NCBI GenBank assembly: GCA_045601245.1 | Contig: JAZRZH010000049.1 | Span: forward strand, 1 to 30,554 | DNA from: Cacconaster sp045601245 | GTDB taxonomy: Bacteria > Bacteroidota > Bacteroidia > Bacteroidales > UBA932 | Reading direction: 5' to 3' | DNA length: 30,554 bases | Shown here: piece after piece, positions 23,020 through 29,987 of the stretch | Position numbering within the stretch: the stretch's first letter is position 1 | Layout: each line of letters begins with the position of its first letter | Notes under the pieces: model-generated | The model's input: only the letters and a program-made list of their open reading frames with translations | Told to the model about the DNA's origin: nothing | The model's database searches: none | Position numbers and translations under genes: made by a program

Positions 23020-24327
23020 ATGAGAAAGTCATATCTGCTCATTCCGGCCTGCTTCATTCTCGCAATGGCGTCAATGTCGGCGCAGACCCGTGCGAACGGC
23101 TTCTACAAGGACCTCTTCATCGATTCCGGTCCGAGTATGACCAATCACGAATACCTTGCTGCAGCAAGGGTGCTCAACCTTTCGACTGAGGTCAACCTCT
23201 CATACAACAGTGCTCAGAGTGCCACTCCTTTCGAGCTGGCGAGGATGCAGGAATGCTTCGTCGGCACAGACCAGGACGAGAACGGCCTGCTGCTCTATCC
23301 TGACGGTGCTCCGCGCTTCAGGCTGCTTTATGTGCCTGGCGGCACCGCCAACAGGCACGGCGAATGCATTACCGAGGAAGGTCGCGCGCATATACGCGAA
23401 TTCTTCCGCAACGGCGGCAGTTATTCCAGCTCCTGCGCAGGCACCATTCTCTGCTCAAAGGGTTATTATTATAAGGACAGGGACGGCAAGCCTGTGGACA
23501 GGGAGATGTATATCGGCGTATGGCCGGGCTACACCACCGGTACCAGACTCTACAATTCGTGGACATCCCTGACCGTTGACAAGAAGAGCCGTCTGCTGGA
23601 CTATTATGATTTTGGCGGCGATATGCGCGTGGACAGCGTGCGCCATAACAACGGTTCATATTTCAATGACTATATGGCACCGGAAGGTACTGAATCCCTG
23701 CTGCGTTTCAAGGCCGACACCATCCAGGGCCTGCTGTACGGCTCCATCGACGGCCAGACGACCGTCCTCGGCTACAAGCCGGATGCAAAGAGCGGACGTA
23801 TGGTATCCACCGGGTCCCATCCTGAAATAGCCCATAGCGGCGAAGTACTCCAGCTCTTCACTGCCATGCTGCATTATGCTCTCGACGGCAATGGCGAGCC
23901 TCAGGTCAAGGCTGCGCTGACAAGCGGCGAAGCCCGCGAGATGACAGCCTCCACCAGGGACGGCAAGCCGGAATATGCGATGCTCGGCGACAAGCAATAC
24001 CATCATTTCACCATTGACGTGCCAAAGGGTGCCAAGGAAGTTGCAGTGGAGCTCAAGTCCATTCAGGGTCGCAGCGACTATGACCTCTTCCTCTATGCCG
24101 CTCCGGATCAGTTCGCCTTCAATGACGTTGCCCGCTGGTTTGATGTCAGCGACGGCGTTGACAAGGTGATGGTCATCCGCAACCCGAAGCCTGGCAAACT
24201 CTATATATCCGTATTCTGCGACACCACGGTAGATGCAGTATCCGGACGATACGGCACACAGTACAGCGGCCGCGTTGATGTTCTCAACGGCGTGCCTTAT
24301 ATCATCAAAGCCACTGTTACCAAATAG
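23020..24327 (+). CDS. Secreted amidotransferase-like (BPL_N-like) + PPC protein, paralogue 2
   Basis: 435 aa, 12 nt after paralogue 1. Signal peptide MRKSYLLIPACFILAMASMS, cleavage before Gln22. The nucleophile elbow is GGSYSSSCAGTI (Cys139), which lacks the Gly-Thr seen before Cys in paralogues 1, 3 and 5. The later active-site loop reads RHNNGSYF (H209) instead of RHNGGCY, so two parts of the pocket differ from the others. The HPE motif is kept (H267, E269). The first 80 residues diverge most (PSMTNHEYLAAARVLNLS). The PPC-like domain is well kept (QYHHFTIDVPKGAKEVAVEL, RNPKPGKLYISVFCDTTVD). A likely active protein with altered specificity; that is inference. Confidence 0.8.
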   Translation: MRKSYLLIPACFILAMASMSAQTRANGFYKDLFIDSGPSMTNHEYLAAARVLNLSTEVNLSYNSAQSATPFELARMQECFVGTDQDENGLLLYPDGAPRFRLLYVPGGTANRHGECITEEGRAHIREFFRNGGSYSSSCAGTILCSKGYYYKDRDGKPVDREMYIGVWPGYTTGTRLYNSWTSLTVDKKSRLLDYYDFGGDMRVDSVRHNNGSYFNDYMAPEGTESLLRFKADTIQGLLYGSIDGQTTVLGYKPDAKSGRMVSTGSHPEIAHSGEVLQLFTAMLHYALDGNGEPQVKAALTSGEAREMTASTRDGKPEYAMLGDKQYHHFTIDVPKGAKEVAVELKSIQGRSDYDLFLYAAPDQFAFNDVARWFDVSDGVDKVMVIRNPKPGKLYISVFCDTTVDAVSGRYGTQYSGRVDVLNGVPYIIKATVTK

Positions 24328-24349
24328 AAACGATTAATAATATCATATT

Positions 24350-25663
24350 ATGAAAAGAAAGATTATGCTTCTCGCAGCCTGCACATTGCTGACAGGTACC
24401 TGCGCAATGGCCCAGACCCGTGCGGAAGGTTTCTACAAGGACTTCTTCATGGACTGCGGTATTCCACTCAACACTTATGACGACCTTCCTGCCGCAAAAC
24501 TGCTCAATCTCAGCATGGAGCGCATCTGCACCTGGGAGGGCGGCAAGGCTGACCGCGCCACTGAATATGAGAAACAGTTGATGGTCAACGTATTCGCCGG
24601 CAGTGAAAGCGACGAGAACGGTGTCCTGCTTTACCCTGACGGCGCGCCGCGCTTCAAGGTCATCTACGTCAATGGCGGAAAAGCCACCGCACACGGCACA
24701 TACCTCACCCCGAAGGGCCTCGAGAATATCCGCACTTTCTATGCGAACGGCGGTTCGTACATCGGCACCTGTGCGGGAGCCTATCTGTGCTCCAAGGGTA
24801 CATATTCCACCAAGTCAGGAAAGACCAACGACAATGACAAATACCTCGGTATCTGGCCGGGTTATGTCACAGGTACCGGCATCGGCGGCAAGTATCCTGA
24901 TAATACCGTGGAGAAGAAATGTCCTCTGCTCAAATACTATGATTTCGGCGGCGATATGTATATCGACAGCGTGCGTCACAACGGCGGCTGCTATATGAAT
25001 ACTTACGAGATGCCAAAGGGTACAGAGATCCTTATGCGTTTCGTGACCGCCTGGCCGGGTCGCGACACCCTCGGACACGGCGTCCACAAGCAGGTCAACT
25101 GCTGGGCATACAAGGCGGATGAAAAGAGCGGACGTCTCGTTGTGACAGGCTCGCATCCTGAGCGTGGTGTAAATGACGAACGCCTCCAGATGTTCGCCGC
25201 AATGTTCAAGTACGCCCTCGAAGGCCAGGGAGTCCCTCAGGTAAAGGCAGCCCTCGCCGACGGCGAAGCCCGCGAGATGCTCAAGTCCTCACAGGACAAC
25301 GACCCTGCATATACCAAGATCGGTGACAAGCAGTACCATCATTTCACCATCGACGTGCCTAAGGGTACAAAGAGTGTGTCAGTGGAGCTCAAGTCCGTTC
25401 CGGGTTACAGCAACTATGACCTCTTCCTCTATGCCGCCAACGGCAAATTCGCTTTCAATGACGTGGCGAATTGGTTCGATGTCAGGGACGGTATAGACAA
25501 GACCCTCATCATCGACAACCCTAAGGCAGGCAAGCTCTATATCTCAGTATTCTGCGACACTACAGTTGACGTGCTCGACACACGCAACGGCGAGCAGTAC
25601 ACAGGCCGTGTAGACGTGCTCAACGGTGTTCCATATATTATTAAAGCCACTTTGAACAAGTAA
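24350..25663 (+). CDS. Secreted amidotransferase-like (BPL_N-like) + PPC protein, paralogue 3
   Basis: 437 aa, 22 nt after paralogue 2. Signal peptide MKRKIMLLAACTLLTGTCAM, cleavage before Gln22. This copy looks closest to a family consensus: LLYPDGAPRFKVIYVNGGKA, GGSYIGTCAGAYLCSKG (Cys141), GIWPGYVTGTG, YYDFGGDMYIDSVRHNGGCY (H210) and VVTGSHPE (H269, E271). The PPC-like domain reads QYHHFTIDVPKGTKSVSVEL, then YDLFLYAANGKFAFNDVANW and IDNPKAGKLYISVFCDTTVD. A 75-bp stretch at 24923-24997 differs from paralogue 5 at only two bases, both silent. The stop is 2 nt before the next start. Confidence 0.82.
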   Translation: MKRKIMLLAACTLLTGTCAMAQTRAEGFYKDFFMDCGIPLNTYDDLPAAKLLNLSMERICTWEGGKADRATEYEKQLMVNVFAGSESDENGVLLYPDGAPRFKVIYVNGGKATAHGTYLTPKGLENIRTFYANGGSYIGTCAGAYLCSKGTYSTKSGKTNDNDKYLGIWPGYVTGTGIGGKYPDNTVEKKCPLLKYYDFGGDMYIDSVRHNGGCYMNTYEMPKGTEILMRFVTAWPGRDTLGHGVHKQVNCWAYKADEKSGRLVVTGSHPERGVNDERLQMFAAMFKYALEGQGVPQVKAALADGEAREMLKSSQDNDPAYTKIGDKQYHHFTIDVPKGTKSVSVELKSVPGYSNYDLFLYAANGKFAFNDVANWFDVRDGIDKTLIIDNPKAGKLYISVFCDTTVDVLDTRNGEQYTGRVDVLNGVPYIIKATLNK

Positions 25664-25665
25664 CA

Positions 25666-26958
25666 ATGAGAAAAATATTTCTTTTCTGCTGCATGGCGGC
25701 CATGAGCCTTTCCGCAGCAAGTTCATTTGCCCAGACGGGTTCCGAAGGCTATTACAAGGACGTATTCATGGACGGCGGTGTGTACCTTTCCTCCAGAAAG
25801 GACCTTCCTGCCACACGCGCTCTCGGCCTCACTCTAGAGAATGTCCGCGGAGCCAGCAAGAACAAGGACCAGTTCTACGGTGACACCCTGGCCCAGGATG
25901 CTGCATTCGTCGGTACCGAGCTTGACGCCAACGGCGTACTGCTCTATCCTGACGGTGCGCCGCGTTTCAGGCTGCTCTATGTGAACGGCGGCAGCGGCGC
26001 GACCCACGGCCGCACCATCACCGAGCCGGGCCGACAGCATATCCGCGACTTCGTGAAGGCCGGCGGCAGCTACCTCGGCAGCTGTGCCGGAGCATACCTG
26101 TGCTGCCAGGGCGTGCGCAAGGTGGATTCCCTCGGCAATGTCACTGACAAGATCTACGATGAATATATTGGCGTATATCCGGGTGTCTGCACCAACGCGC
26201 ACCTTGCCGATACTTATGTCAGCGTGGATGTGCCTGAAGGTTCCCCGGCCCTTAAGTATTACGATTTCAAGAACAACCATATCGACAGCGTCTATCACAA
26301 CGGAGGCTGCTATATGGAGTACAAGGACCTCATTCCGGGCGGCGAGATACTCTTCAATTACAACTGGCCTCCGAAGTCTATGAACGGCAACGGCGCAGTA
26401 TGGTGCCACAAGGAGAACGAATACACAGGCCGTGCGATGGCCTGCGGTCCTCATCCGGAAGGCGAGTACAGCGGTGACCAGCTGGATATGATGTGCGCTA
26501 TGGTCCGTTACTGTCTCGACGGCAACGGCAAGCCGCGCATCAAGGGCGAACTGGTCAAGGGACAACAGCGCACTATGGACTGCGTCACCCAGGACAACAA
26601 GCCTGAATACACCCGCATCGGTGACAAGCAGTATCATCATTTCACGGTTGAGGTTCCGGAAGGAATTGACACCCTCGACATTATCCTCACTCCGGTGGCC
26701 GGATATGAGAAGGGATACGACCTTTACCTCTATGCGGACTACAATGACTTCGCATTCTGCAGCAATTCAAGATACTCCAATGTGAGGCGCAATGTTAAGA
26801 AGACCCTTCGCATCTTCGACCCGAAGCCGGGCAAACTCTATGTGTCCGTATTCTGCGACACGACAGTGGAGACGGCTGATACTTTCTACGGCACACAGTA
26901 CAGCGGCAAGCTTGAGGTGCTCAACGGAATTCCTTATAACATCGAGATCAATTATTAA
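25666..26958 (+). CDS. Secreted amidotransferase-like (BPL_N-like) + PPC protein, paralogue 4
   Basis: 430 aa, the most divergent copy. Signal peptide MRKIFLFCCMAAMSLSAASS, cleavage before Gln23. The elbow GGSYLGSCAGAYLCCQG holds Cys140. The IWPG segment is VYPG, the FGGD loop is replaced by YYDFKNNHIDSVYHNGG (H211), and the HPE motif is in the context ACGPHPEGEYSG (H263, E265) rather than TGSHPER. The PPC-like domain is longer in its first loop (TPVAGYEKGYDLYLYADYND) and ends NGIPYNIEINY. Gene order and spacing (2 nt before, 6 nt after) make it part of the operon. The core triad residues remain, so it is probably active on a different substrate. Confidence 0.8.
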   Translation: MRKIFLFCCMAAMSLSAASSFAQTGSEGYYKDVFMDGGVYLSSRKDLPATRALGLTLENVRGASKNKDQFYGDTLAQDAAFVGTELDANGVLLYPDGAPRFRLLYVNGGSGATHGRTITEPGRQHIRDFVKAGGSYLGSCAGAYLCCQGVRKVDSLGNVTDKIYDEYIGVYPGVCTNAHLADTYVSVDVPEGSPALKYYDFKNNHIDSVYHNGGCYMEYKDLIPGGEILFNYNWPPKSMNGNGAVWCHKENEYTGRAMACGPHPEGEYSGDQLDMMCAMVRYCLDGNGKPRIKGELVKGQQRTMDCVTQDNKPEYTRIGDKQYHHFTVEVPEGIDTLDIILTPVAGYEKGYDLYLYADYNDFAFCSNSRYSNVRRNVKKTLRIFDPKPGKLYVSVFCDTTVETADTFYGTQYSGKLEVLNGIPYNIEINY

Positions 26959-26964
26959 TCGCAT

Positions 26965-28308
26965 ATGAAGAAGACTATCACACTCGGCCTCAGCCTCGCG
27001 GCAATGCTCGCATCCGGAAGCCTCAATGCACAGAACCGCTATTCTGGTTACTACAAGGACATTTTTATGGACAGCGGTATCGAACTCAACACATATTCAT
27101 CAATCCCTGCCGTGGATTTCCTGGGTCTGACGATGGAGAGATTCACATCCCTTGACAAGAAGACATACGACGACGAGGACAATCCTTATTCCTGGACAAC
27201 GGGTGGCAGCGCTTATGACAAGCAGCTCCAGCACGATACCTTCGTTGGCAGTTCGATGGATGAGAACGGTGTGCTGCTCTATCCTGACGGCGCACCACGC
27301 TTCAGGCTTGTCTACCTTAACGGCGGACAGTCCACCAACCACGGCCGTTCACTCGGTCCTGAAGGAGTGGCCAATTACAAGAAATTCTATGACGCAGGCG
27401 GATCATTCGTGGGTACCTGCGCAGGCTCTATCATGCCAAGCAAGGGCCGCTGGCTCAAGGCGGGCCCGAAGGACTATCCCGAGTATTTCGGCGCTTGGCC
27501 GGGCTACATCACAGGCACAGGTCTCAATGTCTCCGCAACCGGCCTTTATGTTGAGGAAAACTGCCCTCTGCTCAAATACTATGATTTCGGTGGCGATATG
27601 TATATCGACAGCGTGCGTCACAACGGCGGATGCTATATGCACGAGGAGGAGTATCCTGAAGGCACTGAAATCCTGTTCCGCTACGACGGTTACAAGCAGT
27701 ATGAGACCAAGTATCCTGTAAAGCCGAATATCGACAAAAAGGTCAACGCGTGGGCCTACAAGGCATCCGGCAATACCGGGCGTCTTGTTGTGACAGGTTC
27801 GCATCCTGAGCGTATGATGTCAGGCGAGCGACTCCAGATGTTCGCCGCAATGATGCGTTATGCCCTCGATGGCAACGGAGACCCTGTACTCAAGGGCGAA
27901 CTCGCAAATGGCGAGGCACGCGAGATGGTCAAGGGAACCAAAGACAATGACCCTGCATTCACAAAGATCGGCGACAAGCAGTACCACCACTTCGTGGTCA
28001 ACGTGCCTGAAGGTGTGAAGAGCCTCCGCATCGACCTCAAGTCAGTGAAGGGTAACAAGGATTACGATATGTTCCTCTTCGCCGCTGACGGCAAGTTTGC
28101 TTTCAATGATGTGGCTGAATACGGCAATATGACTCACGGCTTCGACAAATACCTCGTCATCGACAATCCGAAGGCCGGCCAGCTCTACATCTCAGTGTAC
28201 TGCAACACCACCGTCACCGCTCTCGAGAACGAGCGCGGCCAGCAGTACATCGGCCGCACCGATGTGCTCAACGGCGTCCCTTACAAACTCAAGGTCGACT
28301 TCGAATAA
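26965..28308 (+). CDS. Secreted amidotransferase-like (BPL_N-like) + PPC protein, paralogue 5
   Basis: 447 aa, the longest copy. Signal peptide MKKTITLGLSLAAMLASGSL, cleavage before Gln23. It has an insertion of about 12 residues (DDEDNPYSWTTGG) before the FVGSSMDENG segment, absent from the others. The elbow is GGSFVGTCAGSIMPSKG (Cys152), the loop RHNGGCY has H219, and GSHPERMM has H280 and E282. A further insertion (RYDGYKQYETKYPVKPN) precedes the VNAWAYKA segment. The PPC-like domain is standard (VIDNPKAGQLYISVYCNTTV) and ends VPYKLKVDFE. Last gene of the operon; a strong terminator follows 58 nt after the stop. Confidence 0.82.
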   Translation: MKKTITLGLSLAAMLASGSLNAQNRYSGYYKDIFMDSGIELNTYSSIPAVDFLGLTMERFTSLDKKTYDDEDNPYSWTTGGSAYDKQLQHDTFVGSSMDENGVLLYPDGAPRFRLVYLNGGQSTNHGRSLGPEGVANYKKFYDAGGSFVGTCAGSIMPSKGRWLKAGPKDYPEYFGAWPGYITGTGLNVSATGLYVEENCPLLKYYDFGGDMYIDSVRHNGGCYMHEEEYPEGTEILFRYDGYKQYETKYPVKPNIDKKVNAWAYKASGNTGRLVVTGSHPERMMSGERLQMFAAMMRYALDGNGDPVLKGELANGEAREMVKGTKDNDPAFTKIGDKQYHHFVVNVPEGVKSLRIDLKSVKGNKDYDMFLFAADGKFAFNDVAEYGNMTHGFDKYLVIDNPKAGQLYISVYCNTTVTALENERGQQYIGRTDVLNGVPYKLKVDFE

Positions 28309-28366
28309 TCGTTTCGTCAGACGGTTCTGAAATGCAACCATCTGAAACATAGTGATTTAATCGTTC

Positions 28367-28404
28367 AGCCTTGCGCAATGTTGCGCAAGGCTGTTCTTGT
28401 TTTT
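28367..28404 (+). terminator. Terminator of the five-gene operon
   Basis: Perfect 12-bp arms AGCCTTGCGCAA (28367-28378) and 28381-28392, followed by GTTCTTGTTTTT. Located 58 nt past the last stop codon. Confidence 0.85.
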
Positions 28405-28554
28405 CCGTGTTCCGCGGAACTTTGGCCAGAATTTGCGTCCATTGGTGTACCGACTCTGAAGCTGGGTTCCTGGCATAGATACGCAAGAAGGAGAAGAGCC
28501 TGCCGCAGGAAGATCTCGGACGCTCATTTCAGAATGCTTTCTGAGGCCGGTCTC

Positions 28555-28798
28555 TCGCATTATAACCTAGATTTGCAGTCTTGGGTTCCGAATGTGCGCC
28601 AGAGTGTCTCTGTCGCCGATTGCTGGCACCCAAGCCTCGATTTGCGGCTTTGGGTTCCGAACCCTCTCGTTAGAGTGCCTGTCGAGGCTGTCGCTGGCAC
28701 CCAAGCCTCGATTTAGGACTTTGGGTTCCGACCCCTCTCGTTAGAGTGCCTGTCGAGGCTGGTCACTGGCACCCAAGCCTCGATTTTCGGCCTTGGGT
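28555..28798. repeat. Tandem repeat, 71-72 bp period, about 3.4 units
   Basis: Units start TGGCACCCAAGCCTCGATTT at 28624, 28695 and 28767 (periods 71 and 72). The third is cut short, and a degenerate copy precedes the first from about 28555. Each full unit contains AGCCTCGA and, about 49 bp later, TCGAGGCT, so each can fold on itself. All minus- and plus-strand frames over it are repeats without domain character, so I see no gene. Confidence 0.8.
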
Positions 28799-28874
28799 GA
28801 CAAAGACTATAGTCAGACGCCTCTCCTGTGCCGTTCGTTGTTTCCCAGTTTTCTATCCCGTCGCCGGGTTTGAG

Positions 28875-29376
28875 GCGGAAGGGGTTGGGGTTCAGGCGAA
28901 AGTTGTCTCGAGCGGGGGCCTTCAGGAACGCCAGGAACACCCGCCCGTGGATGCGACGGAACTGAATCAACAGGCGGAAGCCAATCTTCAGAAACGCCAG
29001 GAACACCTCCGGAGGATGCGATTGAACGGAGCCAACAGACATCAGCTGATCTTCTTTTGTCACGAGTCGGCTGTTTCTGGCATTTTTTGCGACTCGTGAC
29101 AAAAAAGCTATCGATATCGGCCGATTTGATGTCACGACTCATAACTTTTGTCATGAATTTGCCAGTCGTGACATTACGTTATCAGATTCCGGAGGGCGTC
29201 CTATCCGGAATCTCTGAGATCTGGGCGATGGATAATATTGTTATCATATCCCGGGATGACGTTCCATCCGGAACCGCTGAAATCTGAGCTATGGATAATA
29301 TTGTCTGCGGTAAATCCAGGTGACAGGCTTGCTGCGGAAGCGGTTGGAGCTCAGGCGAGGGTTGTCTCAAGCGGGG
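28875..29376. repeat. Mosaic of short imperfect direct repeats
   Basis: Three further families interleave here. Family A: 28875-28917 and 29334-29376, 43 bp with 6 differences. Family B: 28920-28973 and 28986-29038, sharing CGCCAGGAACACC and GATGCGA. Family C: 29203-29241 and 29266-29304, 39 bp with 5 differences, ending ATGGATAATATTGT. No gene is supported; the open frames change phase between copies. The inverted repeats at 29055-29174 lie within. Confidence 0.7.
29055..29174. repeat. Two inverted repeats with a shared GTCACGA core
   Basis: First: perfect 15-bp arms TTTTGTCACGAGTCG (29055-29069) and 29090-29104, 20-nt loop. Second: perfect 11-bp arms ATGTCACGACT (29129-29139) and 29164-29174, 24-nt loop. 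Both contain GTCACGA in the left arm. The first has T-rich flanks on both strands, so it could also terminate transcription. Confidence 0.75.
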
Positions 29377-29438
29377 CGTCAGTTGCATAACGGCGGCCCA
29401 TCCAACACATGTCGAGGACGTGTCCCCTGATTTCCGGC

Positions 29439-29523
29439 GGGCTAAAGCCCTGCTGCTCGGGCCGCGGGCATAAAGATGCCCGCTGTGAACATCCTCGCGA
29501 CCCGGCGGGCGTCTGCAGACGCC
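29439..29523. repeat. GC-rich hairpins (extragenic palindrome-like)
   Basis: GGGC-TAAA-GCCC (29439-29450), GCGGGCAT-AAAG-ATGCCCGC (29464-29483) and a 16-bp perfect palindrome (29508-29523, half-site GGCGTCTG) follow one another. The region is more GC-rich than its flanks. It resembles repetitive extragenic palindromes. From here to the promoter at 29746 I see nothing else; a plus-strand frame at 29409-29684 has no domain character. Confidence 0.6.
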
Positions 29524-29745
29524 TTACTATTGCGACTATGCCCAACAGTAGTCGGATAAAGGATGGTGCTGAACACCGCCCTGCTGCCTTCCGCCTCTAT
29601 CCGCTCTCGCAAATCGCCTTAGACATCAACCACTCCATGCCTTCAAGCCCGGCGCTGTTTTTTCATCATCATCTTCTTCTGTAATATTCTTCATTGATAA
29701 CCCCTCTGATAACACAATGAGTTGTGACTATTAAGTCCTTTCATA

Positions 29746-29775
29746 TTGTATTACCAAAGGAAAGGACTACTTTTG
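29746..29775 (+). promoter_or_regulatory. Promoter of the right peptide/fimbrillin operon
   Basis: TTG (29746-29748), 19-bp spacer and TACTTTTG (29768-29775), 28 nt before the start of the peptide gene. Same architecture as the left cassette's promoter. Confidence 0.75.
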
Positions 29776-29803
29776 TGCTTTGAATTGAAAATCAGCTAGA
29801 AGT

Positions 29804-29965
29804 ATGACAGACAAGACAAGCAACACTAACGAAAATATGCTCCGTTACAGGAGTCCGGAAGTCAAGGTGCTCTTCATCAAGGCACAAAGAGTGCTCTGTC
29901 AGAGTCCCGGCAACGAACCGATGCGTGAACATGATTACGGGGACGGCGGTTTCAGTGAAGAATAA
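29804..29965 (+). CDS. 53-aa peptide upstream of fimbrillin-like lipoprotein
   Basis: The product starts MTDKTSNTNENMLR and then gives YRSPEVKVLFIKAQRVLCQS followed by an acidic, Gly-rich tail (DYGDGGFSEE). This parallels the 48-aa product at 982-1128: aromatic-basic-Ser/Thr-Pro, K-V, then VLCQS and a D-G-G-containing acidic end. Both are first genes after a canonical promoter and both are followed within about 25 nt by a fimbrillin-like lipoprotein gene. There is no signal peptide or membrane segment. An internal Met (residue 12) could also serve as start. I know no function for it. Confidence 0.72.
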   Translation: MTDKTSNTNENMLRYRSPEVKVLFIKAQRVLCQSPGNEPMREHDYGDGGFSEE

Positions 29966-29987
29966 GAAACAATCAGAGAACAATCAT

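Noticed and set aside
25834..26640. Minus-strand frame (268 codons) opposite paralogue 4
   Set aside because: It mirrors a well-supported gene, and similar shorter frames appear opposite the other paralogues at the same place, as expected for shadows.
28555..28798. CRISPR array
   Set aside because: Period 71-72 bp with nearly the whole unit repeated and no unique spacers; no cas genes in the window.
28713..29135. Minus-strand 140-codon frame in the repeat region
   Set aside because: Its sequence is a translation of two repeat families (the phrase VFLAFLK occurs twice for that reason) with no promoter.
29409..29684. Plus-strand 91-codon frame
   Set aside because: It runs across three GC-rich hairpins and ends in low-complexity His/Leu; no promoter or domain.
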